A DNA stretch of 59,503 nucleotides, taken from assembly GCA_016285455.1 (NCBI GenBank), contig JAEEQS010000011.1:1-59503 (forward strand), given 5' to 3'. Within the stretch, counting starts at the first letter, position 1, and the number at the start of each line of letters is the position of its first letter. Both the position numbers and the translations under genes were made by a program. The notes beneath the pieces were generated by a model, which saw nothing but the letters and a program-made list of their open reading frames with translations, made no database searches and was not told where the DNA came from. Source of the stretch: Bacteroidales bacterium. GTDB lineage: Bacteria > Bacteroidota > Bacteroidia > Bacteroidales > UBA932. Positions 31,978 to 39,663 of this stretch are shown one piece after another.

Positions 31978-34350
31978 ATGAAAATGATATTTGTCATCAT
32001 TATCGCGATAAGCGCAGGATTCCTCTATTCCTGCTCAAAGGAAGACGCCGTAACAGGGGAACCTGAAACCCAGAAGGGAAAGGTGGTGTTCAGGGCAACC
32101 ACAGAACCCGCAACCAAGACCGCGCTGGAACAGGACGGGAGCTCCTACAAGGTTGTGTGGCAGAACGGAGACCGGATAACCGTAGTGGACGGGGCTTCAA
32201 ATGTCGGAGTTTATTCAACGACAAGCACCACCACCCGTGCCGATTTCACTTTTGAAAGCGGAACGGAAGCCACAACTCCGAATTACAAGGCATTCTATCC
32301 GGCAACCATGTACAACAGCGGAACCCCAACCCTTCCGGCAACCCAGAACTATGCAGAGGGCAACATTTCCGGCTCACCGATGTATTCGGAGAGCGGCACG
32401 GAAAGCCTGGCGTTCAAGAATATCTGCGGAATCATCCGCCTGAATGTCAGCACCACGCAAACCGGAAAGAAAGTGCGGAAGATTGTCCTTTCCGCAGACC
32501 AGGGAATGAGCGGAACCATTACCAACGCCGCAACCCTTGCAACTGACAGTTATGCGGCAGCAGTTTCCGGCACTGTTGGCATTACGTTGGACTGCGGAGA
32601 AAGTGGAGTGGAGATTGGCAGCACAGCTAAACCATTTCATATAGCTGTTCCTCAAAACTCTTATTCATCGCTGAGTATTACAGTTATTACAACGGATGGA
32701 GGATTTCAGGTGCGCACAGCCAACAAGAATATTGCAATCACCAGAAGCAGCATAACAGACATTACACTGGCCTTCAACAATATGCAAAGTGTAGGCGGGT
32801 TGGTTCACTACTGGCCGTTTGACGGAAATGCCAAAGATATCGTGGGCGGCGTGGATGCAACCGTTTATGGAGCAACGCTGACTACAGACCGTTTCGGAAA
32901 CGAGAACGGCGCTTACTATTTTGACGGCAATGACAAAATGATTGCGCCTGGTGCTGCCGAGTTTGGAACCTCTTCATTTACGGCAAATATCTGGGTGAAC
33001 AGCACTCAAACTTATGGCTCCGGAAACCTGATGAGGACAGATGGCGGATATTACAAAGGATGGCTGCTCCGTTTCAACGGAGGAAGGCTTGAAATCTGGG
33101 AGGGCAGAACCAGCAACTATGCATTTGTGTCCAGCACTTCTTATGCTGACGGCAACTGGCACATGGTAACCTTTGTAAGGGATGTGGAAAATAAGGTCGG
33201 TAAACTTTATGTGGATGGAAGCTTCGTCGGTTGCTATAACATGACCGGCAGCATCAACGACGTTAGTAATGAACTCCGTTTCGGAACTTATGGAGATGGA
33301 GAATATTACAGCGGCAAGATGGATGACGCCCGTCTGTATGACAAGGCCCTTAACGATGCGGAGGTGTTGGCTTTATATAATGACACCGACCCTTATACTG
33401 ACCTCAGCAAGACAGAAGCGGCAAACTGTTATCTGGTTCCCGCTGCTGGAATGTACAAGTTCAAGGCTACAGTAAAGGGAAACGGTGCTGCAGATTTGGG
33501 TGGCATAAGCAAGGATACGGATCCAGCTGACATAAATACCGCTTCTCTCGTTTGGGCCACTTTCAACACGACGGTTGCTCCAGCCGATGGTGAACTCATT
33601 AAGAATATCTGTTATTCTAATGGCTATGTATATTTCTCTACTGGCGATACTTACAAGGAAGGAAACGCTCTTGTAGCCATAAAAAACGCATCTGACAACA
33701 TTCTCTGGAGTTGGCATCTGTGGTTTGAAAGCGACAACCTTGTATCCTTGGCCCAGACTTATCCGACTTCCGGTTATGTGGTGATGGACCGTAACCTTGG
33801 AGCCTTGACCAATTGCTATGCTGCAGATAATGCCCTTGATTTCGGCTTTGCCTATCAGCATGGCCGTAAGGATCCGTTCATGATGACTGCATCCAGAACA
33901 ACTTATACACAACTCGGAGTTTTAGGTACCTATACGTCTTCTGCCGGATCTTCTACCGTCGCAAGCAGCATAGAGCGTCCAACCGTTGTTTTCGGAACAG
34001 ATTCCTGGGGAGGAAACTCGGATCTCTGGTCTGCAGCATCCAAAACATTATTTGACCCATGTCCTCCTGGTTGGCATGTTGCACCGGGAAATCTGGTTTC
34101 AGGGCAATGGAGTTTGTTTACTATCCCGGACAACGACTGGAGTACTTATCACGGGCTTATGTTCAACGGCGTGGCTTGGTGGCCTGCTACTGGAGACCGA
34201 TGGGGAGCCAATCACAATAACACAGGAACAACCCTTCGTGTCTGGGCTGATATCAGCGGGTGTGATATTGCATCAGACAATGGATCAACTCCACATAGAG
34301 ATGTTTCCAATCCCGGCCATGGCTACAGCGTACGCTGCGTAAGGCAATAA
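31978..34350 (+). CDS. Fimbrillin-like surface lipoprotein L3 with LamG-like and FISUMP-like domains
   Basis: This 790-residue lipoprotein has lipobox LYSC with SKED after it. The fimbrillin-like N-terminal domain is near-identical to L2. Residues about 275-460 form a LamG/concanavalin-like sandwich: HYWPFDGNAKD, GAYYFDGNDKM, WVNSTQTYGSG, GNWHMVTFVRD and GKMDDARLYDKAL. The C-terminal 320 residues repeat the L1 module (YKFKATVKGNGAADLGG, WSWHLWFES, VVMDRNLGALTN) and end GYSVRCVRQ, a FISUMP-like end. Surface binding to glycans or proteins is the likely role. Confidence 0.8.
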   Translation: MKMIFVIIIAISAGFLYSCSKEDAVTGEPETQKGKVVFRATTEPATKTALEQDGSSYKVVWQNGDRITVVDGASNVGVYSTTSTTTRADFTFESGTEATTPNYKAFYPATMYNSGTPTLPATQNYAEGNISGSPMYSESGTESLAFKNICGIIRLNVSTTQTGKKVRKIVLSADQGMSGTITNAATLATDSYAAAVSGTVGITLDCGESGVEIGSTAKPFHIAVPQNSYSSLSITVITTDGGFQVRTANKNIAITRSSITDITLAFNNMQSVGGLVHYWPFDGNAKDIVGGVDATVYGATLTTDRFGNENGAYYFDGNDKMIAPGAAEFGTSSFTANIWVNSTQTYGSGNLMRTDGGYYKGWLLRFNGGRLEIWEGRTSNYAFVSSTSYADGNWHMVTFVRDVENKVGKLYVDGSFVGCYNMTGSINDVSNELRFGTYGDGEYYSGKMDDARLYDKALNDAEVLALYNDTDPYTDLSKTEAANCYLVPAAGMYKFKATVKGNGAADLGGISKDTDPADINTASLVWATFNTTVAPADGELIKNICYSNGYVYFSTGDTYKEGNALVAIKNASDNILWSWHLWFESDNLVSLAQTYPTSGYVVMDRNLGALTNCYAADNALDFGFAYQHGRKDPFMMTASRTTYTQLGVLGTYTSSAGSSTVASSIERPTVVFGTDSWGGNSDLWSAASKTLFDPCPPGWHVAPGNLVSGQWSLFTIPDNDWSTYHGLMFNGVAWWPATGDRWGANHNNTGTTLRVWADISGCDIASDNGSTPHRDVSNPGHGYSVRCVRQ
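32029..32438 (+). repeat. 410-bp near-identical block, copy 2 (in L3)
   Basis: Second copy of 29965-30374, offset 2064 bp. The flanking code on both sides diverges, so the block marks a gene-conversion tract or recent domain transfer. Confidence 0.92.
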
Positions 34351-34386
34351 TTGCTAAATTTGGCTTAGGAATACTTCTGGAAAACT

Positions 34387-36069
34387 ATGAAGCTTTGGAA
34401 AGCTTTTGCCATATCACTTCTTTTAGCCGCCTGCTCCACAAATAAGGGGAGCGGGCCGGCTGCGGTTGAAGTGGACGGCGTGGTTTTCCAGAAAATGGAA
34501 GTGGAGAAGCTTCCAGAGCTCAACCATAACAGGGGCGGACACTTTACCGTTTGCCTGAATGGAGAATTGACCGTTTTCGGAGGCCATACAGACGGCTTCG
34601 TTCTTGACAGGACCGCAGAGTATTTCAAAGACGGCAAGTGGACTGAGATCCCGATGCTTTATCCTCACGATTTCGGCTTTGCCGTAAAGCTTCCGGACGG
34701 AAAGATGATGCTGGGCGGTGGGGCCGCGGAGAATTTCGGCATCGGGCAAAGCTGGGGAGTGGAAATCTATGATCCTGAAACACATTCCTTCACGCCTGCA
34801 GGAATTCTCGAGAGGAAGAGAACAGGAGCCTCGGCGATGGCATTCAAGGACGGAAGGGTTATCATAAGCGGCAACTGGTATCACGACGACGACATAGAAG
34901 AATATTTGCCGGGCAAGGGCTTTTCCTTTGTAAAGCCTGTTGCCGTCCAGAGGAATCTGCCTTCTATTCTTCAGACAGACTCGTCTCAGGCGATTATCTT
35001 TTCTTCAAAAGGTGTCCGTGGAGATACAATCGGCATTACTGTTGACCGCCTGTATGGAGAACCATTCGAGGAGCCGCTGCTTGAAGAATGGAAAGTTCTG
35101 TCTATTTACAACCCTTCCAACTCAAGCGACTATTCAATCGGAGACTATACCTATCTGATTCACGTTATCAGAAAGGCAGACGGGCAGGATGCCATAATGA
35201 AAGTGGCCGGAGAGCATTTTTCCCTTTTAGAGACGGAAAAACCTATTCCTCTGCAAGGACTTGACGGATTGAAAATTACCTGGGGACTCAAAATAAAGGT
35301 AAACCGGAAAAAACGGACTGCCGTCATGATGGGCGTCGATGAAAAATCCCGTTTTTATGTTGCACAGATAAACTATGACGCAACCCTGGACGGAGGAAAG
35401 GCAAGCCTCAACCTTTACTACTCGGACATTCCTATGGAAACCCCTGTCGTCGATGAATGCTGGGACATTATGGATGACGGCCGGATCATCTTTGCCGGAG
35501 GGAATTCTCTTGACCTAAGGACGCAGCCGGCGGGGCAGGATAATTTCAAGACCGCCTCGAATGTCTATGCCTTCAGCACCCAGCCGAAGGCAAACGGCAC
35601 CAGCACTCCTTGGCTCTGGTTTGGCAGCGGATTCATTGTTGTCGTCGGCTGTATCTTCCTGGCTTACCGCCTGATGAGGAATAAATCCAGGGAAGAGGAA
35701 GAGGCTGACACCTCAGAAGCCGCAAAGAAATCAAAGCAGGAACTGCAGGAACAGATTTCCAAGCTCATCGAGGAAAAGGAACTTTTCAGGAAGAAAGACA
35801 TACGCATCAGCGACATAGCCTCTGAACTCGCCACCAACAGGACTTATATCAGCCTCATTGTAAACAGTTCACTGGGAACCAGTTTCTCGGACCTTATCAA
35901 CACTTACCGCATAGAATACGCCCAGAAACTGATGACGGAACATCCGGAGATGTCACATACGGAAGTTGCGGAAGAATCAGGGTTCTCTTCCAGAACCTCG
36001 TTCCTCCGCACCTTCAAGTCAAAGACGGGCCAGTCCCCTACCGAGTGGAAGCAATCCCGGACGGTTTAA
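34387..36069 (+). CDS. Membrane one-component regulator R1 (lipobox, kelch-like sensor, TM helix, AraC-type HTH)
   Basis: This 560-residue protein has a lipobox (LLLAAC, Cys16), a periplasmic beta-propeller of kelch-like repeats (about 30-395: NGELTVFGGHTDGF, LPDGKMMLGGG, FKDGRVIISGN, GRIIFAGGN), a single membrane helix (about 410-430), a charged segment and a C-terminal AraC-type DNA-binding domain (about 470-555, with ISDIASELATNRTYISLIV and SHTEVAEESGFSSRTSFLR). It lacks a kinase domain, so it differs from hybrid two-component systems. It ends 12 bp before a uvrC-tail fragment. It probably activates the upstream lipoprotein genes on sensing a periplasmic or envelope ligand. Confidence 0.82.
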   Translation: MKLWKAFAISLLLAACSTNKGSGPAAVEVDGVVFQKMEVEKLPELNHNRGGHFTVCLNGELTVFGGHTDGFVLDRTAEYFKDGKWTEIPMLYPHDFGFAVKLPDGKMMLGGGAAENFGIGQSWGVEIYDPETHSFTPAGILERKRTGASAMAFKDGRVIISGNWYHDDDIEEYLPGKGFSFVKPVAVQRNLPSILQTDSSQAIIFSSKGVRGDTIGITVDRLYGEPFEEPLLEEWKVLSIYNPSNSSDYSIGDYTYLIHVIRKADGQDAIMKVAGEHFSLLETEKPIPLQGLDGLKITWGLKIKVNRKKRTAVMMGVDEKSRFYVAQINYDATLDGGKASLNLYYSDIPMETPVVDECWDIMDDGRIIFAGGNSLDLRTQPAGQDNFKTASNVYAFSTQPKANGTSTPWLWFGSGFIVVVGCIFLAYRLMRNKSREEEEADTSEAAKKSKQELQEQISKLIEEKELFRKKDIRISDIASELATNRTYISLIVNSSLGTSFSDLINTYRIEYAQKLMTEHPEMSHTEVAEESGFSSRTSFLRTFKSKTGQSPTEWKQSRTV

Positions 36070-36080
36070 TAGAAAGCTAT

Positions 36081-36203
36081 TCCAAGAAGCTTCTCCAGCA
36101 TTTCAAGAGCGTGGAAAGAATCAAAAAAGCCACTGAAGCGGAACTTGCCGCCGTAATAGGCAAGGCCGCCGCCAAGAAGGTCTTCCTCCATTTTTCCTCC
36201 TGA
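36081..36203 (+). pseudogene. Detached uvrC 3' end fragment
   Basis: The 40 codons here encode the last part of a UvrC (SKKLLQHFKS to KKVFLHFSS), 36 of 39 aligned residues identical to the real uvrC end. The first 20 codons are identical at DNA level. The remaining codons differ mostly at silent positions, the pattern of a diverged allele. It has no start or upstream body. It is the scar of recombination or integration at uvrC. Confidence 0.9.
36084..36145 (+). repeat. 62-bp direct repeat, copy 2
   Basis: Identical to 26392-26453. The 9692-bp interval between the copies holds module 1. Confidence 0.9.
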
Positions 36204-36214
36204 TATAGGCCAGT

Positions 36215-36249
36215 AGCGGATTCTTTTACGATTTGCAACACACATTTAT
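36215..36249 (+). promoter_or_regulatory. Conserved upstream element, copy 2
   Basis: TTTTACGATTTG (36224-36235) and flanks match 26531-26565. It lies after the uvrC fragment and before the small peptide gene of module 2, the same order as in module 1. Confidence 0.6.
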
Positions 36250-36315
36250 TGGATGTGTGGCAACCCCTTTTGTCATCAACAAATACTTTTACAAAAAAGT
36301 TTAATAAAGAAAATT

Positions 36316-36489
36316 ATGGATATTCTTTTCAAAAACACAGGAAAAATGCCCTATTGGGCTCCCGAAGTCCGTGTATTTCGGGTTTCTTTAGAGACTGGCA
36401 TTCTAGGTCTCAGTGGCGATAATGCTGACTTAACTGGAAGTGGAGTTGATGAAAGCGAGGCAGATGACAACGGTAATAATGTTTGGTAG
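36316..36489 (+). CDS. Small acidic peptide gene of module 2
   Basis: This 57-codon frame has the same plan: a basic start, a WAPEVRVFRVSLE core, GILGLSGDNADLTG and an acidic end (ESEADDNGNNVW). It lacks the cysteines and the DDDF tail of the module 1 copies. It ends 4 bases before the L4 ATG. The longer open frame starting at 36253 is not favoured because its first 21 residues share nothing with the other copies. Confidence 0.6.
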   Translation: MDILFKNTGKMPYWAPEVRVFRVSLETGILGLSGDNADLTGSGVDESEADDNGNNVW

Positions 36490-36493
36490 TATT

Positions 36494-37903
36494 ATGAAAA
36501 AGATTTTTGCAATTGCATCATTGGCTTGTTTAGCAACCTTATTATCCGGTTGCTCTCATGAATTATTGGAAGAACCTGTTCCTGAAAAAGAAGCCATCTC
36601 AGGAAAAGACGCAAATGCCATTACTCTCACAATTTCTGCTGTAACCAAAAATCCTCAGGTTGCTTCTTCAACCGGAACTAAAATATCCTTTGGCTCAGCA
36701 GATGCCACCTGGGAAACGGGAGACAAGATATATCTAATCAAGAGTGATGGAACCACAATAACACTAACTCTCAGCGATGGTGCCGGAACAACCAGCGGAA
36801 CATTCACGTCAATAGATCCGGTCAGCGCTGGCACTTATATCCCTTACGCCGTGAGTGCTACATCTTTGTCAAAGGGATATGTCAGCGTTTCTTCAGGAGT
36901 TATAACTTTGAATCTAGCGAATCCGGGAGGTGGCACCTTGGCGGAAGCTCTGGAACACGACATCTTGAAAGGAACAGCTATAACTTTAACAAAAGGGCAG
37001 ACATCGGCAAGCGTGGGTGGTCTTAACATTCATATTTTAAGTTTCTTGAGATTCAGATTCAGCTGTGCTTCCAAAGCAATACCTACAATAGGCATGAATT
37101 CCACTGGAGGAATAAACAAGGTTGTTACCATAGCAGCTAATGGAACTGTAACTGGCAGCGACTCATCAACAGGGGTCTTTGAAGTAACTTCTTCTGATGA
37201 TGGTGCTGGCGTATATTCCGGTTACTTTGCCATATACGACAAGACAACCGTCAGTCTTTTGGCTCACGCCACCGATGAGGATGGCGGAATGTATACTCGT
37301 CTGGTTTCTGCAAAGGATGTTGCCGATTATGATGCAGGAAAAGTCTATGGCAAGACTTACACTCTAAGCGACGCAATGGTAACCTCCGCCTCTGAAGGAA
37401 CTCTCAGCGAGCAAACCTGGGAAAATCTTGGCCTGAGCGTAAAATGGGCTAAGTTCAATTATGGCTCGACGGATGAATATTCTTACGACAGGAATGTAGG
37501 AAACTGTATAGACAGAGGAGAGTGTAACATACCATCCGATTGGGCAAATTGGCGCTTCCCTACCAGAGCTGAGGTTCAGGAACTTTTCTATGCAAGTCAA
37601 AGGACTTGGATTACAGGTTCAAACAACGGAGTGAAATTCAATAGCAATGGAAATTATGTTGCTATGGGGGCCGGTGGAAGGTATCGTTGCAATGATGGAA
37701 GCGGAAGTTGGGAGTACGGCGTTGGATCAGACGTGTATTTTTATATTGATGAAGGAGTAAGCTCTTCTTATAGCCACACTGTTAGGGTATGGGCAATTAT
37801 CGGCAGTTCCGGCAATTCTTTGGGGTTTGGCAGCACAAATGCTGAAGACCGAAACCATTATTACTGGAATGATGTTGCCATGCGTCTAGTCTGTGACTAC
37901 TAA
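36494..37903 (+). CDS. Fimbrillin-like surface lipoprotein L4 of module 2
   Basis: This 469-residue lipoprotein has lipobox LLSGC followed by SHELLEEP, acidic near the cysteine. Residues about 35-290 match the fimbrillin-like N-terminal domain (TKISFGSADATWETGDKI, then a beta sandwich). The C-terminal 150 residues form a FISUMP-like domain: WENLGLSVKWAKFNYG, WRFPTRAEVQELFYA and VAMRLVCDY. It lacks the 320-residue repeated module of L1 and L3. Its partner regulator R2 follows after 80 bases. Confidence 0.8.
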   Translation: MKKIFAIASLACLATLLSGCSHELLEEPVPEKEAISGKDANAITLTISAVTKNPQVASSTGTKISFGSADATWETGDKIYLIKSDGTTITLTLSDGAGTTSGTFTSIDPVSAGTYIPYAVSATSLSKGYVSVSSGVITLNLANPGGGTLAEALEHDILKGTAITLTKGQTSASVGGLNIHILSFLRFRFSCASKAIPTIGMNSTGGINKVVTIAANGTVTGSDSSTGVFEVTSSDDGAGVYSGYFAIYDKTTVSLLAHATDEDGGMYTRLVSAKDVADYDAGKVYGKTYTLSDAMVTSASEGTLSEQTWENLGLSVKWAKFNYGSTDEYSYDRNVGNCIDRGECNIPSDWANWRFPTRAEVQELFYASQRTWITGSNNGVKFNSNGNYVAMGAGGRYRCNDGSGSWEYGVGSDVYFYIDEGVSSSYSHTVRVWAIIGSSGNSLGFGSTNAEDRNHYYWNDVAMRLVCDY

Positions 37904-37983
37904 AGGACTTGTTCTTGTTTTGAAGATTGTTTTTAAATTTGTTGAGGATGCCGTTTCCTATTAACGGCTTCAACAAGATATTT

Positions 37984-39663
37984 ATGAGAAATCCGTTCTT
38001 GATAGCATTCTTGCTCATAGTCTCCGCCTGCTCTCAAGCTCCTGAGAGCGGGCAAAAGGCTATTGAGATGAATGGCTACAGGTTCCTGAGGCTGGAGACG
38101 GAAAAGCTGCCAAGCCTTAACCAGCCTCGCGGAGGACACGTGGTAGCGTATCTGAACGGAGAACTCACCGTTTTCGGCGGGCATACGGACGGGTTTATTC
38201 CGCTAAAGACGGCGGAATACCTGAGCGGCGGAAGATGGATTGAGGTGCCGATGCTCTATCCTCACGATTTCGGTTTTTCTGTAAAGCTGCCGGACGGAAG
38301 TATAATGATTGGAGGCGGCTGCGTGGAAAACTTCGGAATCGGGCAAAGCTGGGGAACAGAAATCTATGACCCCAAGACTCACGCCTTCGAACCATCCGGA
38401 GTTCTGGACCGCAAAAGGACAGGGTGCTCTGCGATTGCCTTCCCAGACGGAAGAGTCCTGGTTACAGGCAACTGGTACGCCGACGACGATATGGAAATCT
38501 ACGAACCCGGAAAGGGATTTTCTTTCAAGAAGCCGGTTTCTGTCCAAAGGAGAAGTCCACTGATATTGCAGACAGACTCGTCTCAGGCCATTGTGCTTTC
38601 ATATCTGGGCAACAGGGGCGACACCTGCCAGATGATCGCCGACCGCCTGGAAGGAGAGGCTTTCCAGATTCCTCTGCTGCACGAGTGGAGCATTTTTCCG
38701 CCAATAAACTTTTATGACTCCAGGATTTCTTCTATCGGCGATTACACCTATCTGATACCTGCAAAAAGGAAGATTGACGGCCGGTTCGGAATTCTAAAGG
38801 TTTCCGGAGAACAGTTCTCGCTGCTGAATATGGAAAAGCCGCTGCCAGAAAAGGGAGTTGAAGGAGATTCCGTGGCCTGGGGACCGAAAATCCAGGTGAA
38901 CCGCCAGACAAGAAAGGCTTATCTTGTAGGATATGACCTGAAGAAAAACTTCTATGTCGCCGAGATTGACTATGACGCGACTCTGGATGGCGGAAAGGCA
39001 AGCATTGTCTTGTATTATTCCGATATCCTGAAGGATTTTTCACAGATTGACGAGAGCTGGGATCTTTTGGGAGACGGCAGAATCGTTTTGGCCGGAGGTT
39101 GTTTCTTCGGAGAATCCGGGGGGGCGCTCGTGGCAGACAATTTCAAGACAAACAGCTGCGTATTCGTCTTCAGCACCAAGCCAAAAACAAAGAGCCTGAT
39201 TCCTTTCTGGATTATTGCAGCTTGCATAATTGCCGTAATAGGAATAACCGCCTTGCTCTACTCCCTTCTCCGCAAAAAGCCTGAAGAAAAAGAGGAAGAG
39301 AACAACCCGGCCGCCAGTAAACCGGACCCTAATCTAGAAGAGCAGATTTCACGGCTGATAGAAGAAAAGGAACTGTTCAAGAAAAAAGACCTGAGAATCG
39401 GTGACATTGCATCTGAGCTTGCCACAAACCGCACTTACATAAGTTTGATTGTAAACAGCTCTCTGGGAACCAATTTCTCAGACCTTATAAACGGGTACCG
39501 CATAAAATACGCCCAGATGCTTATGACAGAGCATCCTGAAATGTCCCACACAGACGTGGCGGAAGAATCCGGCTTCTCTTCCAGAACATCCTTCCTCAGG
39601 ACCTTCAAGGCCAAAACCGGAATGACTCCTACCGAATGGAAGGAATCCAATTCGGCGTCTTAA
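37984..39663 (+). CDS. Membrane one-component regulator R2 (paralogue of R1)
   Basis: This 559-residue protein has the same architecture as R1: lipobox (IVSAC, Cys16), kelch-like propeller, one helix (about 405-425), charged linker and AraC-type HTH. The DNA-binding end is close to that of R1 (LATNRTYISLIVNSSLGT and SGFSSRTSFLRTFK are shared), while the propeller is more diverged. Both cysteines lack a following acidic export signal, so the proteins should stay at the inner membrane. The ATG at 37984 gives MRNPFLIAFLLIVSAC; a longer open frame exists upstream. Confidence 0.82.
   Translation: MRNPFLIAFLLIVSACSQAPESGQKAIEMNGYRFLRLETEKLPSLNQPRGGHVVAYLNGELTVFGGHTDGFIPLKTAEYLSGGRWIEVPMLYPHDFGFSVKLPDGSIMIGGGCVENFGIGQSWGTEIYDPKTHAFEPSGVLDRKRTGCSAIAFPDGRVLVTGNWYADDDMEIYEPGKGFSFKKPVSVQRRSPLILQTDSSQAIVLSYLGNRGDTCQMIADRLEGEAFQIPLLHEWSIFPPINFYDSRISSIGDYTYLIPAKRKIDGRFGILKVSGEQFSLLNMEKPLPEKGVEGDSVAWGPKIQVNRQTRKAYLVGYDLKKNFYVAEIDYDATLDGGKASIVLYYSDILKDFSQIDESWDLLGDGRIVLAGGCFFGESGGALVADNFKTNSCVFVFSTKPKTKSLIPFWIIAACIIAVIGITALLYSLLRKKPEEKEEENNPAASKPDPNLEEQISRLIEEKELFKKKDLRIGDIASELATNRTYISLIVNSSLGTNFSDLINGYRIKYAQMLMTEHPEMSHTDVAEESGFSSRTSFLRTFKAKTGMTPTEWKESNSAS

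Noticed and set aside
26509..39663. Integrative conjugative element or prophage
   Set aside because: No integrase, relaxase, conjugation or phage structural gene is present between the uvrC repeats. Only the repeat boundary suggests mobility.
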